Below are positions 54,988 through 64,000 of a stretch of DNA of 64,000 nucleotides, piece after piece. The notes below the pieces were generated by a model. It was not told where the DNA came from and did not search any database. It saw only the letters and a list, made by a program, of their open reading frames with translations. Location of the stretch: contig NZ_AUDN01000023.1 in NCBI RefSeq assembly GCF_000425485.1, positions 1-64,000 on the forward strand. The letters run 5' to 3'. Source of the stretch: Flavobacterium tegetincola DSM 22377 (GTDB lineage Bacteria > Bacteroidota > Bacteroidia > Flavobacteriales > Flavobacteriaceae). Both the position numbers and the translations under genes were made by a program. The stretch's first letter is position 1. The number at the start of each line of letters is the position of its first letter.

Positions 54988-56055
54988 TTATCGATTTCCA
55001 GTAGCTACACTATATATTAAATTCATACTTCTTTTAAAAATAAAACCTACAAAAACACAAATCAAAATGGTAATTACTGGTGCTACAAGAAATACTATCA
55101 AACTAGTTAAACTATTAATGGATAACGCTGCGAAAAGAACTTTTTTTACAATGGTTAACAAAGGCTCGTGGAAGAGGTAAATGAAAAAAGAAAAGGTCAT
55201 TATTGATATAAACACTTTATTTCTTCCTAAACGAATAATACTACCGTCTAAAAACCACCAAAATGCAACAATTCCAACTAAAATGGACACTTTTAATAGA
55301 ATAGATTCTAAAAACACATTCACTATAAAAAGAGGCAGAAATGTTTTCAAACTTAAAATTAAAATCCAAATGGATATCATTAAGCAGTTTTTATCACTTT
55401 TCACTTCAATACTCTTAGGTCTAAATAAAGAAAGATAAATACCTGTAGAAAAAAACAAAAGAGCTTCACTTGTTAAGAAAATAGCATCTTGACTCAAGAT
55501 CCAGAAAATAAAAATCATACTTAAATAAAGCATTTTTAATTTCTTAACGGCCAAAACAATTAGAGGTGAAATGAACACCATTACAATCAAGTCTTTCAAA
55601 AACCACAGCTGATACGGAATGGGTTGGACAAAAATAGCATTAAGCCATTCCGCCAAATTATAATCTTTAATCAATTTATTGGTAAAAAAACCTTGACTTT
55701 GCGGGATACTTTGCATGATAAAATACATTAGTAATCCAAAAAGCGTCCAAAATAAATACGGGATAACCAGTGTTTTTAAACGTTTTGCGATCTTAACTTT
55801 ATAATCTTCTAAAGTAAAAGTGGAAGAGCGAACAAACAAAAATCCCGAAATTAAAAAAAATAACGGTACGGCAATTCGGGTAATTCCATTGGAAACAAAA
55901 TTTTGAATCAGCCAGTTAAAATCTTTCTCAACAAAAATAAGTGCATTTCCTTGCTTCATATCCAGATTATAGCTGTGCAAAAACACTACCATAATCATCA
56001 GCAGAAACGAGGAAATCTTTATCTTTTGTGAAGTATACTCATCCATAGTTAACAT
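54988..56055 (-). CDS. acyltransferase family 3 membrane protein
   Basis: 355 residues, ten membrane helices. Family landmarks: N-terminal HSYNLDM (the conserved His), RIAVPLFFLISGFLF and C-terminal FIYLFHEPL. Adds acetyl or another acyl group to the polysaccharide, probably on the repeat unit. Alone in its transcription context with 119-base upstream gap. Confidence 0.86.
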   Translation of the reverse strand: MLTMDEYTSQKIKISSFLLMIMVVFLHSYNLDMKQGNALIFVEKDFNWLIQNFVSNGITRIAVPLFFLISGFLFVRSSTFTLEDYKVKIAKRLKTLVIPYLFWTLFGLLMYFIMQSIPQSQGFFTNKLIKDYNLAEWLNAIFVQPIPYQLWFLKDLIVMVFISPLIVLAVKKLKMLYLSMIFIFWILSQDAIFLTSEALLFFSTGIYLSLFRPKSIEVKSDKNCLMISIWILILSLKTFLPLFIVNVFLESILLKVSILVGIVAFWWFLDGSIIRLGRNKVFISIMTFSFFIYLFHEPLLTIVKKVLFAALSINSLTSLIVFLVAPVITILICVFVGFIFKRSMNLIYSVATGNR

Positions 56056-56096
56056 AAAAAAAACCTTAAACTGATTTGCAATTTAAGGTTTTCTCT

Positions 56097-56645
56097 TTAC
56101 TTAATTATTTTTTGAATTTCTTCATAAAGACCCAATTCAGAATAAGTTATTGGATCGTAATTGCCATTTTCAAGAATTTTAGGCTTTAAAGAAGAATTTG
56201 CTACATCTTTAGTGATAGTTTGTTCGTTAACAACAAAGTAATTAAAAAAAGAACTACCTTTTGCTTCAAAAATCTTATCAAAATAATTTATTTTAAAGTT
56301 TGTAATAACAATGTCAGACTGCTCTTTATTTACGCCAAAATCAATTCTTAAAAAATTAGGAAGTTCATCCTTAGGTAATTTAAAAACAATATCTTGAGAA
56401 ACTGGACTTCCTTTTATATCAATAAAAAAGGATTTATTTTCGTCAAAAGGCTGACTATCATCATCCATATAATACAATTGAAAAGAATCGTCTTTTGTAA
56501 CAATAGCACTTAATGTTACCTTAAAAAGTTCTTTATCATCTTCAATTTTTTCTGTTTCATTTGTGTCTTTTGATGTTTTGTTTTCATTACAAGAATACAA
56601 ACAAAACGTTAGCACTAGGCATACTAAAATCGTTTTTAATTTCAT
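56097..56645 (-). CDS. lipoprotein of unknown function
   Basis: 182 residues with a lipoprotein signal (LTFCLYSC, Cys near 19), then a polar linker and a beta-rich domain (about 40-155; LFKVTLSAIVTKDDSFQLYYMDDDSQPFDENKSF). I recognise no family. Its place between an acyltransferase and a GT39 gene suggests a role in the glycan, perhaps related to the soluble C-terminal domain of the GT39 protein. Confidence 0.6.
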   Translation of the reverse strand: MKLKTILVCLVLTFCLYSCNENKTSKDTNETEKIEDDKELFKVTLSAIVTKDDSFQLYYMDDDSQPFDENKSFFIDIKGSPVSQDIVFKLPKDELPNFLRIDFGVNKEQSDIVITNFKINYFDKIFEAKGSSFFNYFVVNEQTITKDVANSSLKPKILENGNYDPITYSELGLYEEIQKIIK

Positions 56646-56734
56646 TATTTCTGAATTTTATAGGGTACAAATCTAAACTAAAATAATTGACAATTGAAAA
56701 AAAAATAATCCATAAATTTAAAAAATTTATTTAT

Positions 56735-58591
56735 TTATTTTTTTTGAAAAGTTTTATCTGTCATTACTAATTCTTCCTCTTTAGTTTCGGTATTTATTAT
56801 CATAATTGCTACTGTATATTCCCCGACCGGTATTCTTTCAGTTTTCAAAATTGTTTGAAATCCTGAATTATCAAAATTAAAATTTCCCTTATTTGCTTTT
56901 GAAACATCTGGTCTATATACACTTTGAGCTTGGATTCCTAAACATCTTTCATCCTTAGATACAAGAAGGACTTTAGTACGTAATTTTATAGAGTTTTGTC
57001 TTTCTATATATGCCCATCCCGATAAATTTATAGAGTCTCCAACAATTTCGAAATTTTCAATCCAGTATTTGATTTTACTTTTTGATTTTTTTATTAATCT
57101 ATCAAAATTACTAACATTAATTTCTTTTAACTTATTCTCTCCAATAACATAATGTTTTGTCCAAGCATCATAATAATCAATACTGTTTTCAATTGTAAAG
57201 TATTTCTCGAGATACTGTGTTGCTTCACTGCTTAATACAAAGGGTTTTGAATGCGCATCAGCATACCAAAATGAAGCTTTTTTTGTTGAATCTACCATCA
57301 TTTCATCAACAAATAATTGTAATGGTTTATCAATGATTATTGTTTTGAACTTGTCATTATTTAAATAAAAATTAAAGTAGGGAGCTAAACTTGTTGCAAC
57401 AGGTTCATCTGAACTTTTATTTTCTATTATAAAATTAGATACTTCTCTAAATTGTGATTTATAGGGTGTGAAGTAAAATTTTTTTACAATCAAAATATCA
57501 GTTAAAGAAAAAATAATAATAAATGATAAAAAACTTGTTTTAACTATATTCGATTTTATACTTTTCAATCCGATGGCAATTAAAATAAGAATAGCAGGCA
57601 GAATATTTATAAAGTATCTGTTGATGAGTATTGGCAAGCTTGTATATGTTCTGATAAGAGGTAATAGTAAGGTCACTAATATCCATAAAGAAATAATTAT
57701 AAAACTAAAAGTCAACTTATCTACTTTAGGATTTGTTTTAAAACCAATAGTTTCTTTAACAGAAAATAAGTTAATAAAGTAAGCAATAATTAGCATTACA
57801 ATTAAAAATAGTACTAATTCCGATTCTCCAAAAAAGTCTTTGAAAAATTGGGTATAAACATCCAAAGTTGGCATCTTAATCCATATAGATTCTCTTCCTA
57901 AATTATTTAAGATAATTCCTATTACAGGAATATACATCACTATACTTACAATTCCTATTATTAAAGTGTATATGAAAAACTTTTTTCTAGATTCTTTAAC
58001 GGATATTATTATAAAATACAGAAGTATTAAGTATTGCGAGATGAGAGTAAATAAAGCAAATAGATGACTGTATATCATCAGTGTTGAAAAAATGCAAAAT
58101 AAAATTGCTGTTTTGATGTTTGGCAATTTTATAAATTTAATTAGGTAGTAAAACGATAATGTTGTTGTTAGAAATAACAAAGAATACATTCTACCTTCTT
58201 GAGCGTAATATATACTGAAGAAATTTATAGTTAATAATATTGCAGCATAAATACCCGTTTTTTTTGAACAAAGCTCCTTACCTAAAAGATAAATTGCGTA
58301 AACCCCAGCAACACTTAATAGAGCAGAAAGCACTTTTAACACTAAAGCTGTATAACCAAAAATATTAAAAAAAATGTATGCTAGAAGAAAATATAACGGC
58401 GGATGAGGGTCAGAAGTAACGATTGAATTATATAATTCCGACAAAGTAAAATTTTGATTGGATTCAATCATTGTATAGATTTCATCAACCCAAAGACTTT
58501 GATAATCTAAGTTGAAAAACCTCAAAACTATTGCTACAATTATAATTATAGTCATACTATAATTATTCTTAATCCAAATAAGTAATTTCAT
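56735..58591 (-). CDS. glycosyltransferase family 39-like, with C-terminal soluble domain
   Basis: 618 residues. N-terminal GT39/GT83 membrane domain with about eleven helices (to about 385); the first loop has LWVDEIYTM (catalytic Asp-Glu) and DPHPPLYFLLAY. A soluble domain follows (about 390-618), ending in beta strands (IEIV/INLSGWAYIERQNSIKLRTKVLLVS). It would use a polyprenyl-phosphate sugar on the periplasmic side. The next gene is a polyprenyl-phosphate glycosyltransferase, which makes such donors. Confidence 0.8.
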   Translation of the reverse strand: MKLLIWIKNNYSMTIIIIVAIVLRFFNLDYQSLWVDEIYTMIESNQNFTLSELYNSIVTSDPHPPLYFLLAYIFFNIFGYTALVLKVLSALLSVAGVYAIYLLGKELCSKKTGIYAAILLTINFFSIYYAQEGRMYSLLFLTTTLSFYYLIKFIKLPNIKTAILFCIFSTLMIYSHLFALFTLISQYLILLYFIIISVKESRKKFFIYTLIIGIVSIVMYIPVIGIILNNLGRESIWIKMPTLDVYTQFFKDFFGESELVLFLIVMLIIAYFINLFSVKETIGFKTNPKVDKLTFSFIIISLWILVTLLLPLIRTYTSLPILINRYFINILPAILILIAIGLKSIKSNIVKTSFLSFIIIFSLTDILIVKKFYFTPYKSQFREVSNFIIENKSSDEPVATSLAPYFNFYLNNDKFKTIIIDKPLQLFVDEMMVDSTKKASFWYADAHSKPFVLSSEATQYLEKYFTIENSIDYYDAWTKHYVIGENKLKEINVSNFDRLIKKSKSKIKYWIENFEIVGDSINLSGWAYIERQNSIKLRTKVLLVSKDERCLGIQAQSVYRPDVSKANKGNFNFDNSGFQTILKTERIPVGEYTVAIMIINTETKEEELVMTDKTFQKK

Positions 58592-58623
58592 TTTATATAA
58601 TTAACAATTTAAACTTTAATATC

Positions 58624-59337
58624 TTAATTTTCAGTAAAAAGCAAATACAATTCTTTCACAATTTTAAAACTTGTATTCATTCCTAATTTTGAGCCTTCGA
58701 TATCTTTCCATTTTTTTAATGGGAATTCTTGACCTTTAGGCAAAAAATTACTTTTACGCAATCGTATAAAAACCTCTACGTCAAAAAGCCAGGAAGTATG
58801 AAAACTTTCACTGAAAGCAATTACTGCAGCATCCTTTGAAAAAATTTTGGCACCACATTGCGTATCATATATTCCCAATTTAAATTTTAAATTGATAAGA
58901 GTAACAACAATTCGCCCTATTATATGCCTGTACCACTTTCTTTTAATTTCTGCATTTAATAAAAGTACTCTTGATCCAAAAATAAATGAGGTTTCATTTT
59001 TATGTAACTCTTCAAACATTCGAATCATCTCTGTAACAGGTGTAGAAAAATCGGCATCAAAATAACCGATAAAATCAAATTTTTGTTTATCTAAAATATG
59101 GTTTACCGTTTTATAAATGGTATTCGCTTTTCCTTCATTTTTTTCATAATGAACTACTGAGCATCGTTCTTTATTTGAAGCTGAAAATTTCTCAATAACT
59201 TTGAGAGTTCCATCAGTACTTCCGTCATTTGCTAAAAAAATAGCTACATCAGAATGCTCTAATAAATAAAGCAACGAATCTACTTTAAGCCTCTTTTCCT
59301 CATTATAACAAGGAAAAATAATTGCTATTTTTTGCAT
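58624..59337 (-). CDS. polyprenyl-phosphate glycosyltransferase (GT2, DPG synthase-like)
   Basis: 237 residues from ATG 59335-59337 (MQKIAIIFPCYNEE); an ATG four codons earlier is less likely. GT-A fold with NDGSTDGT, DADFSTP (metal) and FGSRVLL. Resembles dolichyl-phosphate beta-glucosyltransferases, so it should charge undecaprenyl phosphate with a sugar for a GT39-type transferase. It overlaps the next methyltransferase by 13 bases. Confidence 0.8.
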   Translation of the reverse strand: MQKIAIIFPCYNEEKRLKVDSLLYLLEHSDVAIFLANDGSTDGTLKVIEKFSASNKERCSVVHYEKNEGKANTIYKTVNHILDKQKFDFIGYFDADFSTPVTEMIRMFEELHKNETSFIFGSRVLLLNAEIKRKWYRHIIGRIVVTLINLKFKLGIYDTQCGAKIFSKDAAVIAFSESFHTSWLFDVEVFIRLRKSNFLPKGQEFPLKKWKDIEGSKLGMNTSFKIVKELYLLFTEN

Positions 59338-60086
59338 AGACAATAACAAGATAAACCTGGGATTTGAAAACCAATTTTTTTCAACAACAAACTTGTTATA
59401 AAATCAGCTTTTAATAAGGTGTTTATAAAAAAAGTTTTTGCTTTACCGCCTTCCCAATTATCAATTGAAGCTTCCTTGTCTTTCTTTAGAAATTTGTCTA
59501 ATTTCCTAAACATAAGCAATGTGGTAAAATAATACCCTTTGTCAATTATTTCAAACTCATTCTTTTTTAATAATGAATATAGTTCTGGTAAAGTATATCT
59601 TCGATAATGCCCCAAAAGAACGTCATGACTAGAAAATACAGATTGAAAAGCGGGTACTGCAAAAAAATAATGATTCTTTTTATTCGACTTCAACAAATCG
59701 TCTAAAATTAATTTTTCGTCTTCTAAATGCTCTAAAACGTCCATACATAAATACAGACTCGGCTCTTCAGTCGGATATTTTTCTAAATATTCTTGAAGAT
59801 TTTGCACATAAATAACCTCACTATTATTGTTATTAATCTTTAATTGCTCTATAACTTCTGGAGTATAAGCGGTATCGATGGCAAAATATTGGCTTGCCAT
59901 ATTTTTTTTAACCAATGTATGAATCACGTAAGCATCTCCACTTCCGATATCCACAATTCTATTAACTGGGAATGCTATTTTGGATTGTTTCAAAAAAGTA
60001 TGTAAAACATTTTTCCTAGACGTTTCCCAAGGATGTCTATTGTATTTACTTTTGTCTTCTAATCTAGAAAATTCTGATATATCCAT
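59325..60086 (-). CDS. class I SAM-dependent methyltransferase
   Basis: 253 residues. SAM site VDIGSGDAYV (about 45-54), acidic residue in FAIDTAYTPEV, then LCMDVLEHLEDEKL, and a C-terminal hydrophobic end with two Cys. Resembles UbiG-like methyltransferases found with GT2/GT39 pairs; may modify the polyprenyl sugar or the repeat unit. Acceptor unknown. Confidence 0.75.
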   Translation of the reverse strand: MDISEFSRLEDKSKYNRHPWETSRKNVLHTFLKQSKIAFPVNRIVDIGSGDAYVIHTLVKKNMASQYFAIDTAYTPEVIEQLKINNNNSEVIYVQNLQEYLEKYPTEEPSLYLCMDVLEHLEDEKLILDDLLKSNKKNHYFFAVPAFQSVFSSHDVLLGHYRRYTLPELYSLLKKNEFEIIDKGYYFTTLLMFRKLDKFLKKDKEASIDNWEGGKAKTFFINTLLKADFITSLLLKKIGFQIPGLSCYCLCKK

Positions 60087-60941
60087 TTATAAATTTTTTA
60101 AACATTCCTCCCACTCCAAAACCTCAACACCAAATACTGTTTTTATCTTACTTTTGTCCAAAACACTAAAAGCAGGTCGCTTCGCTGGAGTTGGATAACT
60201 GCTAGTTGGAATAGGCTGTAAATCTATTTCAATTTTATGAATTTCAAATATTTTTTTAGCAAAATCATACCAAGAACATTGCCCTTCGTTGCTGAAATTG
60301 TAAATTCCGTAGTCAGATGCTGAACTATTTTTAACATGACACGTAGTAATTATTGTTAGTAAGGCTTTCGCCAAATCTACAGCATTTGTTGGTGTTCCAA
60401 TTTGGTCATTTACTACAGAAAGTGTATCACGTTCTTTCCCCAGTCGCAACATCGTTTTCATGAAGTTATTTCCGAATTCAGAATAAACCCATGAAGTTCG
60501 AACGATGAAATACTGCTCTAAAATGGCTTGAATCGCTTTCTCACCGTCTAATTTTGTTTGGCCATAAACTCCTGTAGGATTTGGAGTATTTTCTTCTGTA
60601 TAGGATTTTGTTGCCGTTCCATCAAAAACAAAATCAGTAGAAATATGCAGTAAAACCGTGTTTGATTCTTTGCAGGCTTTCGCCAAATTTTGAGCACCAA
60701 TTACGTTGATTAATCGTGCCTTTTCCGGTTCTGATTCGGCTTTATCCACAGCGGTATAAGCTGCAGCATTGATGCAAAAATCAGGATTCACTTTTTGGAA
60801 AACACTTTTGCATTGCTCCAAATGGGTAATATCCAATTCAGATGATGCGTAAAAATCAAAAGTAATATCCGAATACTGATTTGCAATACTTTGCAACGCT
60901 TGACCCAATTGACCTGAAGCTCCAGTAACTAAAACTACCAT
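60087..60941 (-). CDS. rfbD: dTDP-4-dehydrorhamnose reductase
   Basis: 284 residues, SDR. Loop TGASGQLGQAL (7-17), catalytic YGQTKLDGE and the RmlD motif STDFVFDGT are present. Reduces the 4-keto sugar to dTDP-L-rhamnose using NADPH. Overlaps rfbC by 7 bases. The dehydratase rfbB that makes the substrate is not in the window. Confidence 0.93.
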   Translation of the reverse strand: MVVLVTGASGQLGQALQSIANQYSDITFDFYASSELDITHLEQCKSVFQKVNPDFCINAAAYTAVDKAESEPEKARLINVIGAQNLAKACKESNTVLLHISTDFVFDGTATKSYTEENTPNPTGVYGQTKLDGEKAIQAILEQYFIVRTSWVYSEFGNNFMKTMLRLGKERDTLSVVNDQIGTPTNAVDLAKALLTIITTCHVKNSSASDYGIYNFSNEGQCSWYDFAKKIFEIHKIEIDLQPIPTSSYPTPAKRPAFSVLDKSKIKTVFGVEVLEWEECLKNL

Positions 60942-61486
60942 GCTTTTTTTGCGTTTTCTAAAGTGGGTAAATAAGTATCCTTTTCTGAAATAATTAAGTT
61001 TTGAGAACGAAATTGCCAGTCAATATTTAAAGTTGCATCATTATATATAATGCCTCCTTCAGATTCTTTGTTGTAAAAATTATCGCATTTGTAGAAAAAA
61101 GTAGCCGTTTCACTCAGGACCAAAAACCCGTGTGCAAAGCCTCTCGGTACAAAAAACTGTTTCTGGTTTTCGGCGGATAATAAAATGCTTACATGTTGCC
61201 CAAAAGTTTCAGATTCGGGACGAATATCTACCGCTACATCCAAAACTTCTCCAGATAAAACCCGGACCAATTTGGCTTGCGCATGATTTCCCGTTTGATA
61301 ATGCAATCCTCTTAAAACACCTTTTGAAGAAAAAGATTGGTTGTCTTGTACAAAATGTACGTCCTGATTAACTCCTATTTGAAATGCTTTTTCATTAAAA
61401 CTTTCCATAAAATAACCTCTTTCATCCGAAATGATTTTAGGTTCAATAATAAAACATCCTGAAAGAGTAGTAGGTATAAAATTCAT
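60935..61486 (-). CDS. rfbC: dTDP-4-dehydrorhamnose 3,5-epimerase
   Basis: 183 residues, RmlC cupin. LRGLHYQTG and VPRGFAHGFLVLS carry the catalytic His and Tyr/Asp context. Epimerises C3 and C5 of the 4-keto intermediate. Follows rfbA by 4 bases. Confidence 0.95.
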   Translation of the reverse strand: MNFIPTTLSGCFIIEPKIISDERGYFMESFNEKAFQIGVNQDVHFVQDNQSFSSKGVLRGLHYQTGNHAQAKLVRVLSGEVLDVAVDIRPESETFGQHVSILLSAENQKQFFVPRGFAHGFLVLSETATFFYKCDNFYNKESEGGIIYNDATLNIDWQFRSQNLIISEKDTYLPTLENAKKAW

Positions 61487-61490
61487 GTTT

Positions 61491-62348
61491 TTAAATAAGA
61501 CTTAGTAAATGAGTTCCGTAACCACTTTTTAATAGAGGTTGCGCTATTTTTTGCAATTGTTCAGCGTTGATATATCCCATTTTAAAAGCCGCTTCTTCAA
61601 TAGAACCAATTTTTAATCCTTGGCGTTCTTCAATGACTTGTACAAATTGTGAGGCTTGCATCAAAGAATTAAAAGTTCCAGTATCAAACCAAGCAGTTCC
61701 TCGGTCCAAAATACTTACCTTCAGTTTTCCATTTTCTAAATATGCTTTGTTCACATCGGTTATTTCAATTTCACCTCGCAAACTGGGTTTGATATTTGAG
61801 GCAATTTCAACTACATTATTGTCGTAAAAATAGATTCCAGGAACGGCAAAATTGGATTTGGGCTTCAGAGGTTTTTCTTCTATGGAAAGTGCTTTTCCGT
61901 CATTGTCAAAATTTACCACGCCGTAGCGTTCCGGATCATTGACATGATAAGCATAAATAATTCCACCATCAGGATCATTATTGGCTTGCAATAAATCTGC
62001 TAAACCGGTTCCGTAAAAGATATTATCTCCCAAAATTAGGGCTACTTTATCGGATCGAATAAACTCTTTTCCGATGATAAACGCTTCTGCTAAACCGTTG
62101 GGATGTTCTTGAACTGCATATTCAAAACGGCAACCCAATTGCGAACCATCGCCTAACAATAGTCTAAAAAGTGGCAAATCATGCGGTGTAGATATGATCA
62201 GGATTTCGTTGATTCCTGCCCACATTAAAGTAGACAGTGGATAATAAATCATCGGTTTATCATAAATAGGCATTAACTGCTTACTTACCGCTAAAGTAAG
62301 CGGGTGCAAACGTGTTCCTGAACCTCCAGCGAGAATAATTCCTTTCAT
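61491..62348 (-). CDS. rfbA: glucose-1-phosphate thymidylyltransferase
   Basis: 285 residues, Rml[32 protein letters not shown] at the start and [14 protein letters not shown] and WFDTGTF further on are conserved. Makes dTDP-glucose, the first step to dTDP-rhamnose. Second gene of the locus in this window after the chain-length protein. Confidence 0.96.
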   Translation of the reverse strand: MKGIILAGGSGTRLHPLTLAVSKQLMPIYDKPMIYYPLSTLMWAGINEILIISTPHDLPLFRLLLGDGSQLGCRFEYAVQEHPNGLAEAFIIGKEFIRSDKVALILGDNIFYGTGLADLLQANNDPDGGIIYAYHVNDPERYGVVNFDNDGKALSIEEKPLKPKSNFAVPGIYFYDNNVVEIASNIKPSLRGEIEITDVNKAYLENGKLKVSILDRGTAWFDTGTFNSLMQASQFVQVIEERQGLKIGSIEEAAFKMGYINAEQLQKIAQPLLKSGYGTHLLSLI

Positions 62349-62350
62349 AA

Positions 62351-63331
62351 TTATGCAGTTATTTCACTTCTTTGTCTAGTTTTTTGTTTCTTATAGAATC
62401 CAATGAAAAAGACAATGAAAATGTAGAGACCTACAAAAAGTGCTGGTAACATGACCGGAATTGTAGCTTCACGTTGAACATTGTCAACAATGCTCAATTC
62501 TCGAATGATTTTTTCAGTATTTACCAGTTCCAGTTTATAGTAACCCAATTCACTGACTAGAGTACTTTTAGTTTTTAAGACGTTGTCAATCTCACTGTTC
62601 TCATTGTTGTAATACATCAACTTACTGTCGGAACCGTACTTATTATCGCCATTAGAAAAATTATCTAAAATGCCATTCACTTGATTCAAAGTCTGTTCAG
62701 TGTACTTGATTTTATTTTTCAAGTTCTCCACTTCATTTTTTTGAATTAAGGTAAAATAACTATTATTATTCAAGAAGTTCATCAGCGGGTCAACTGTGTT
62801 TTCCCTATTAATCTTATCTTTACTGATAATTAAAATTTGATGGTACTCATATTTCATGCTTGTCATCTCATCCTTTACTACTTTTTCCATACTGCCGTCT
62901 TCAGCAATAAGTTTAAGCATTTCCATATTGGATTCCTTCCCATTAACAAAGTCGTACGGATCAATTATAGCTTCAATCTTAATTTCTCGTAGTTTTTCAG
63001 GATATTTAATTCCGATGGATTTCAAGAAAACGGTATCCTTGTCCTCTATTTTTATATTCAGTAAATTGATCTTATTGTACAGATATTCAGTACTATTAAA
63101 ATTAGGCAATACTATAATTTTATGATCGTACTTTTTCTGTACAGAACTTAAATAAAATCCGGCAGCAAGACCAAGAATGAGCAACAATACAATTGCTATT
63201 CCATGCTTGATGAAAAACTGAATGCTGTTAAAAATAAAGTAGCCAAAATTGCCTATACTTTTGCCAATTTTTTGGGTCAATTGGTTCAAATCTATTTCTC
63301 CAAGATCTTTATCGGGAAGTTGTTGATTCAT
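62351..63331 (-). CDS. Wzz-type chain-length/transport protein
   Basis: 326 residues with two membrane helices (about 45-66 and 290-312) and a large periplasmic alpha-beta/coiled-coil region between ([15 protein letters not shown]). This is the architecture of Wzz/PCP co-polymerases, which set polysaccharide length. It lacks a tyrosine kinase domain. Gene lies 2 bases after the next gene upstream... on the same strand and 2 bases before rfbA. Confidence 0.75.
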   Translation of the reverse strand: MNQQLPDKDLGEIDLNQLTQKIGKSIGNFGYFIFNSIQFFIKHGIAIVLLLILGLAAGFYLSSVQKKYDHKIIVLPNFNSTEYLYNKINLLNIKIEDKDTVFLKSIGIKYPEKLREIKIEAIIDPYDFVNGKESNMEMLKLIAEDGSMEKVVKDEMTSMKYEYHQILIISKDKINRENTVDPLMNFLNNNSYFTLIQKNEVENLKNKIKYTEQTLNQVNGILDNFSNGDNKYGSDSKLMYYNNENSEIDNVLKTKSTLVSELGYYKLELVNTEKIIRELSIVDNVQREATIPVMLPALFVGLYIFIVFFIGFYKKQKTRQRSEITA

Positions 63332-63340
63332 TTTCTAAAC

Positions 63341-64000
63341 TTATTTTACATTAAATATTTGTTCTAAAATCTTGATGGTAATTAGGTATGTTGGCTTTAC
63401 ACCAGTTGTTCCTAGACCTCCAGAAGCCAATGTACTTCCCGTTTCCAAAGGATTATCCGAAGCATAATACGCATAACGTACTTTTACATTTGGATTGATG
63501 CTTTTTCTAATTTTTGATGCCGACTGAATTGCTTTTTGGTAATAAGCACCTTCCATTTCCAATCCAATAACACCCCAAGTAGAATCGTGGAAAAATTTCA
63601 ATAAATCCTTATTTTGTAAAGAAGTACCTAAAACACTCACCATTGGTCCTCCAAAGACAGCAATGTCATTTCCTTCAAACATTTCTGGAGTCAACTCATT
63701 TTCAAAAGAATAATTATCTGCTGTTCCTTCATTAATGTGAGCCGAAGGAATCATAATGTCTCCTTTTCCACCTTGCAAAATTCCAGCTTTACCCATGATA
63801 GAAACAGATTCTACATTAAGAAGTACCTTTCGGTCTTTTTCAATTTGGAATGGTTTTAATAGTTCATCAATGGTTTCATAAGCTTGTTCTCCAAATGCAT
63901 AATCCATGACAATTATTACCGGAGCATCTGCATCAATTTTTGCCGTTGGAAAAGCCGTTTTTTTCCAATCAATTTTTGCCGTGTCAAAGATTTGCACGTC
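63341..64000 (-). CDS. partial protein with nucleoside-phosphorylase-like C-terminus (DUF6909-like)
   Basis: The frame is open to the window edge, so the 5' end is missing; at least 220 residues are seen. The segment VIGLEMEGAYYQKAI resembles the purine-binding MEGA motif of nucleoside phosphorylases, and GLGTTGVKPTYLITIKILEQIF ends the protein. I recall similar proteins as DUF6909 in Flavobacteria, but cannot be sure. Role unknown; position at the head of the polysaccharide operon is suggestive only. Confidence 0.5.
   Translation of the reverse strand, partial: DVQIFDTAKIDWKKTAFPTAKIDADAPVIIVMDYAFGEQAYETIDELLKPFQIEKDRKVLLNVESVSIMGKAGILQGGKGDIMIPSAHINEGTADNYSFENELTPEMFEGNDIAVFGGPMVSVLGTSLQNKDLLKFFHDSTWGVIGLEMEGAYYQKAIQSASKIRKSINPNVKVRYAYYASDNPLETGSTLASGGLGTTGVKPTYLITIKILEQIFNVK

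Overview
The window is AT-rich chromosomal DNA from a member of the Bacteroidota, most likely Flavobacterium or a close relative. The evidence is the promoter style (TAnnTTTG -7 boxes, no strong Shine-Dalgarno sequences), the type IX secretion/gliding genes porZ and sprE/porW, an F-type ATP synthase operon without beta and epsilon subunits, an OlsF-type fused acyltransferase, and many Bacteroidota-only small families. No rRNA, tRNA, CRISPR array or intact transposase was seen.

Layout. 1-2330 is an accessory patch with two cassette-like units. Each holds one orphan minus-strand gene, is bounded by its own inverted core (GTTGTACAT/ATGTACAAC and GTTAGCGGT/ACCGCTAAC), and is preceded by a near-identical 50-bp repeat that carries a promoter. 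The second unit's gene, an HNH-like protein, is broken. 2.3-18.1 kb is core: recO, porZ, gdhA, an outer-membrane-type protein, olsF, xth, an OmpA lipoprotein, an EnvC-like protein, a DUF4292 lipoprotein, a TPR protein, a sugar nucleotidyltransferase, dut and a polysaccharide flippase. 18.4-22.5 kb is a three-gene operon (lactonase, zinc alcohol dehydrogenase, succinate-semialdehyde dehydrogenase) with the gene content of the Agrobacterium attKLM/blcABC gamma-butyrolactone pathway; its last gene has an in-frame amber codon. 22.6-31.6 kb runs sprE/porW, bactofilin, atpZ, a small membrane protein and atpB-E-F-H-A-G.

31.9-36 kb is a PadR regulator with two paralogous membrane proteins and an ABC exporter pair, with an inverted repeat at the PadR promoter. 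36-44 kb holds a PaaE-like flavoprotein, a GT9 glycosyltransferase, DUF4254, upp, two small membrane families, purD and a CapK-like adenylate-forming enzyme. A broken ORF6N-domain gene (44.2-44.7 kb) marks the edge of the last region. 44.7-64 kb is one long minus-strand surface-polysaccharide locus: a chain-length-type protein, dTDP-rhamnose genes rfbA/C/D, glycosyltransferases, methyltransferases, an acyltransferase, a flippase, two polymerase/ligase-type proteins, a UDP-glucuronate decarboxylase and the initiating sugar-phosphate transferase.

The strongest candidates for something not well described are the cassette-like pair at 0.3-1.93 kb and the lactone-degradation operon with its decayed last gene and clustered operator-like repeats.
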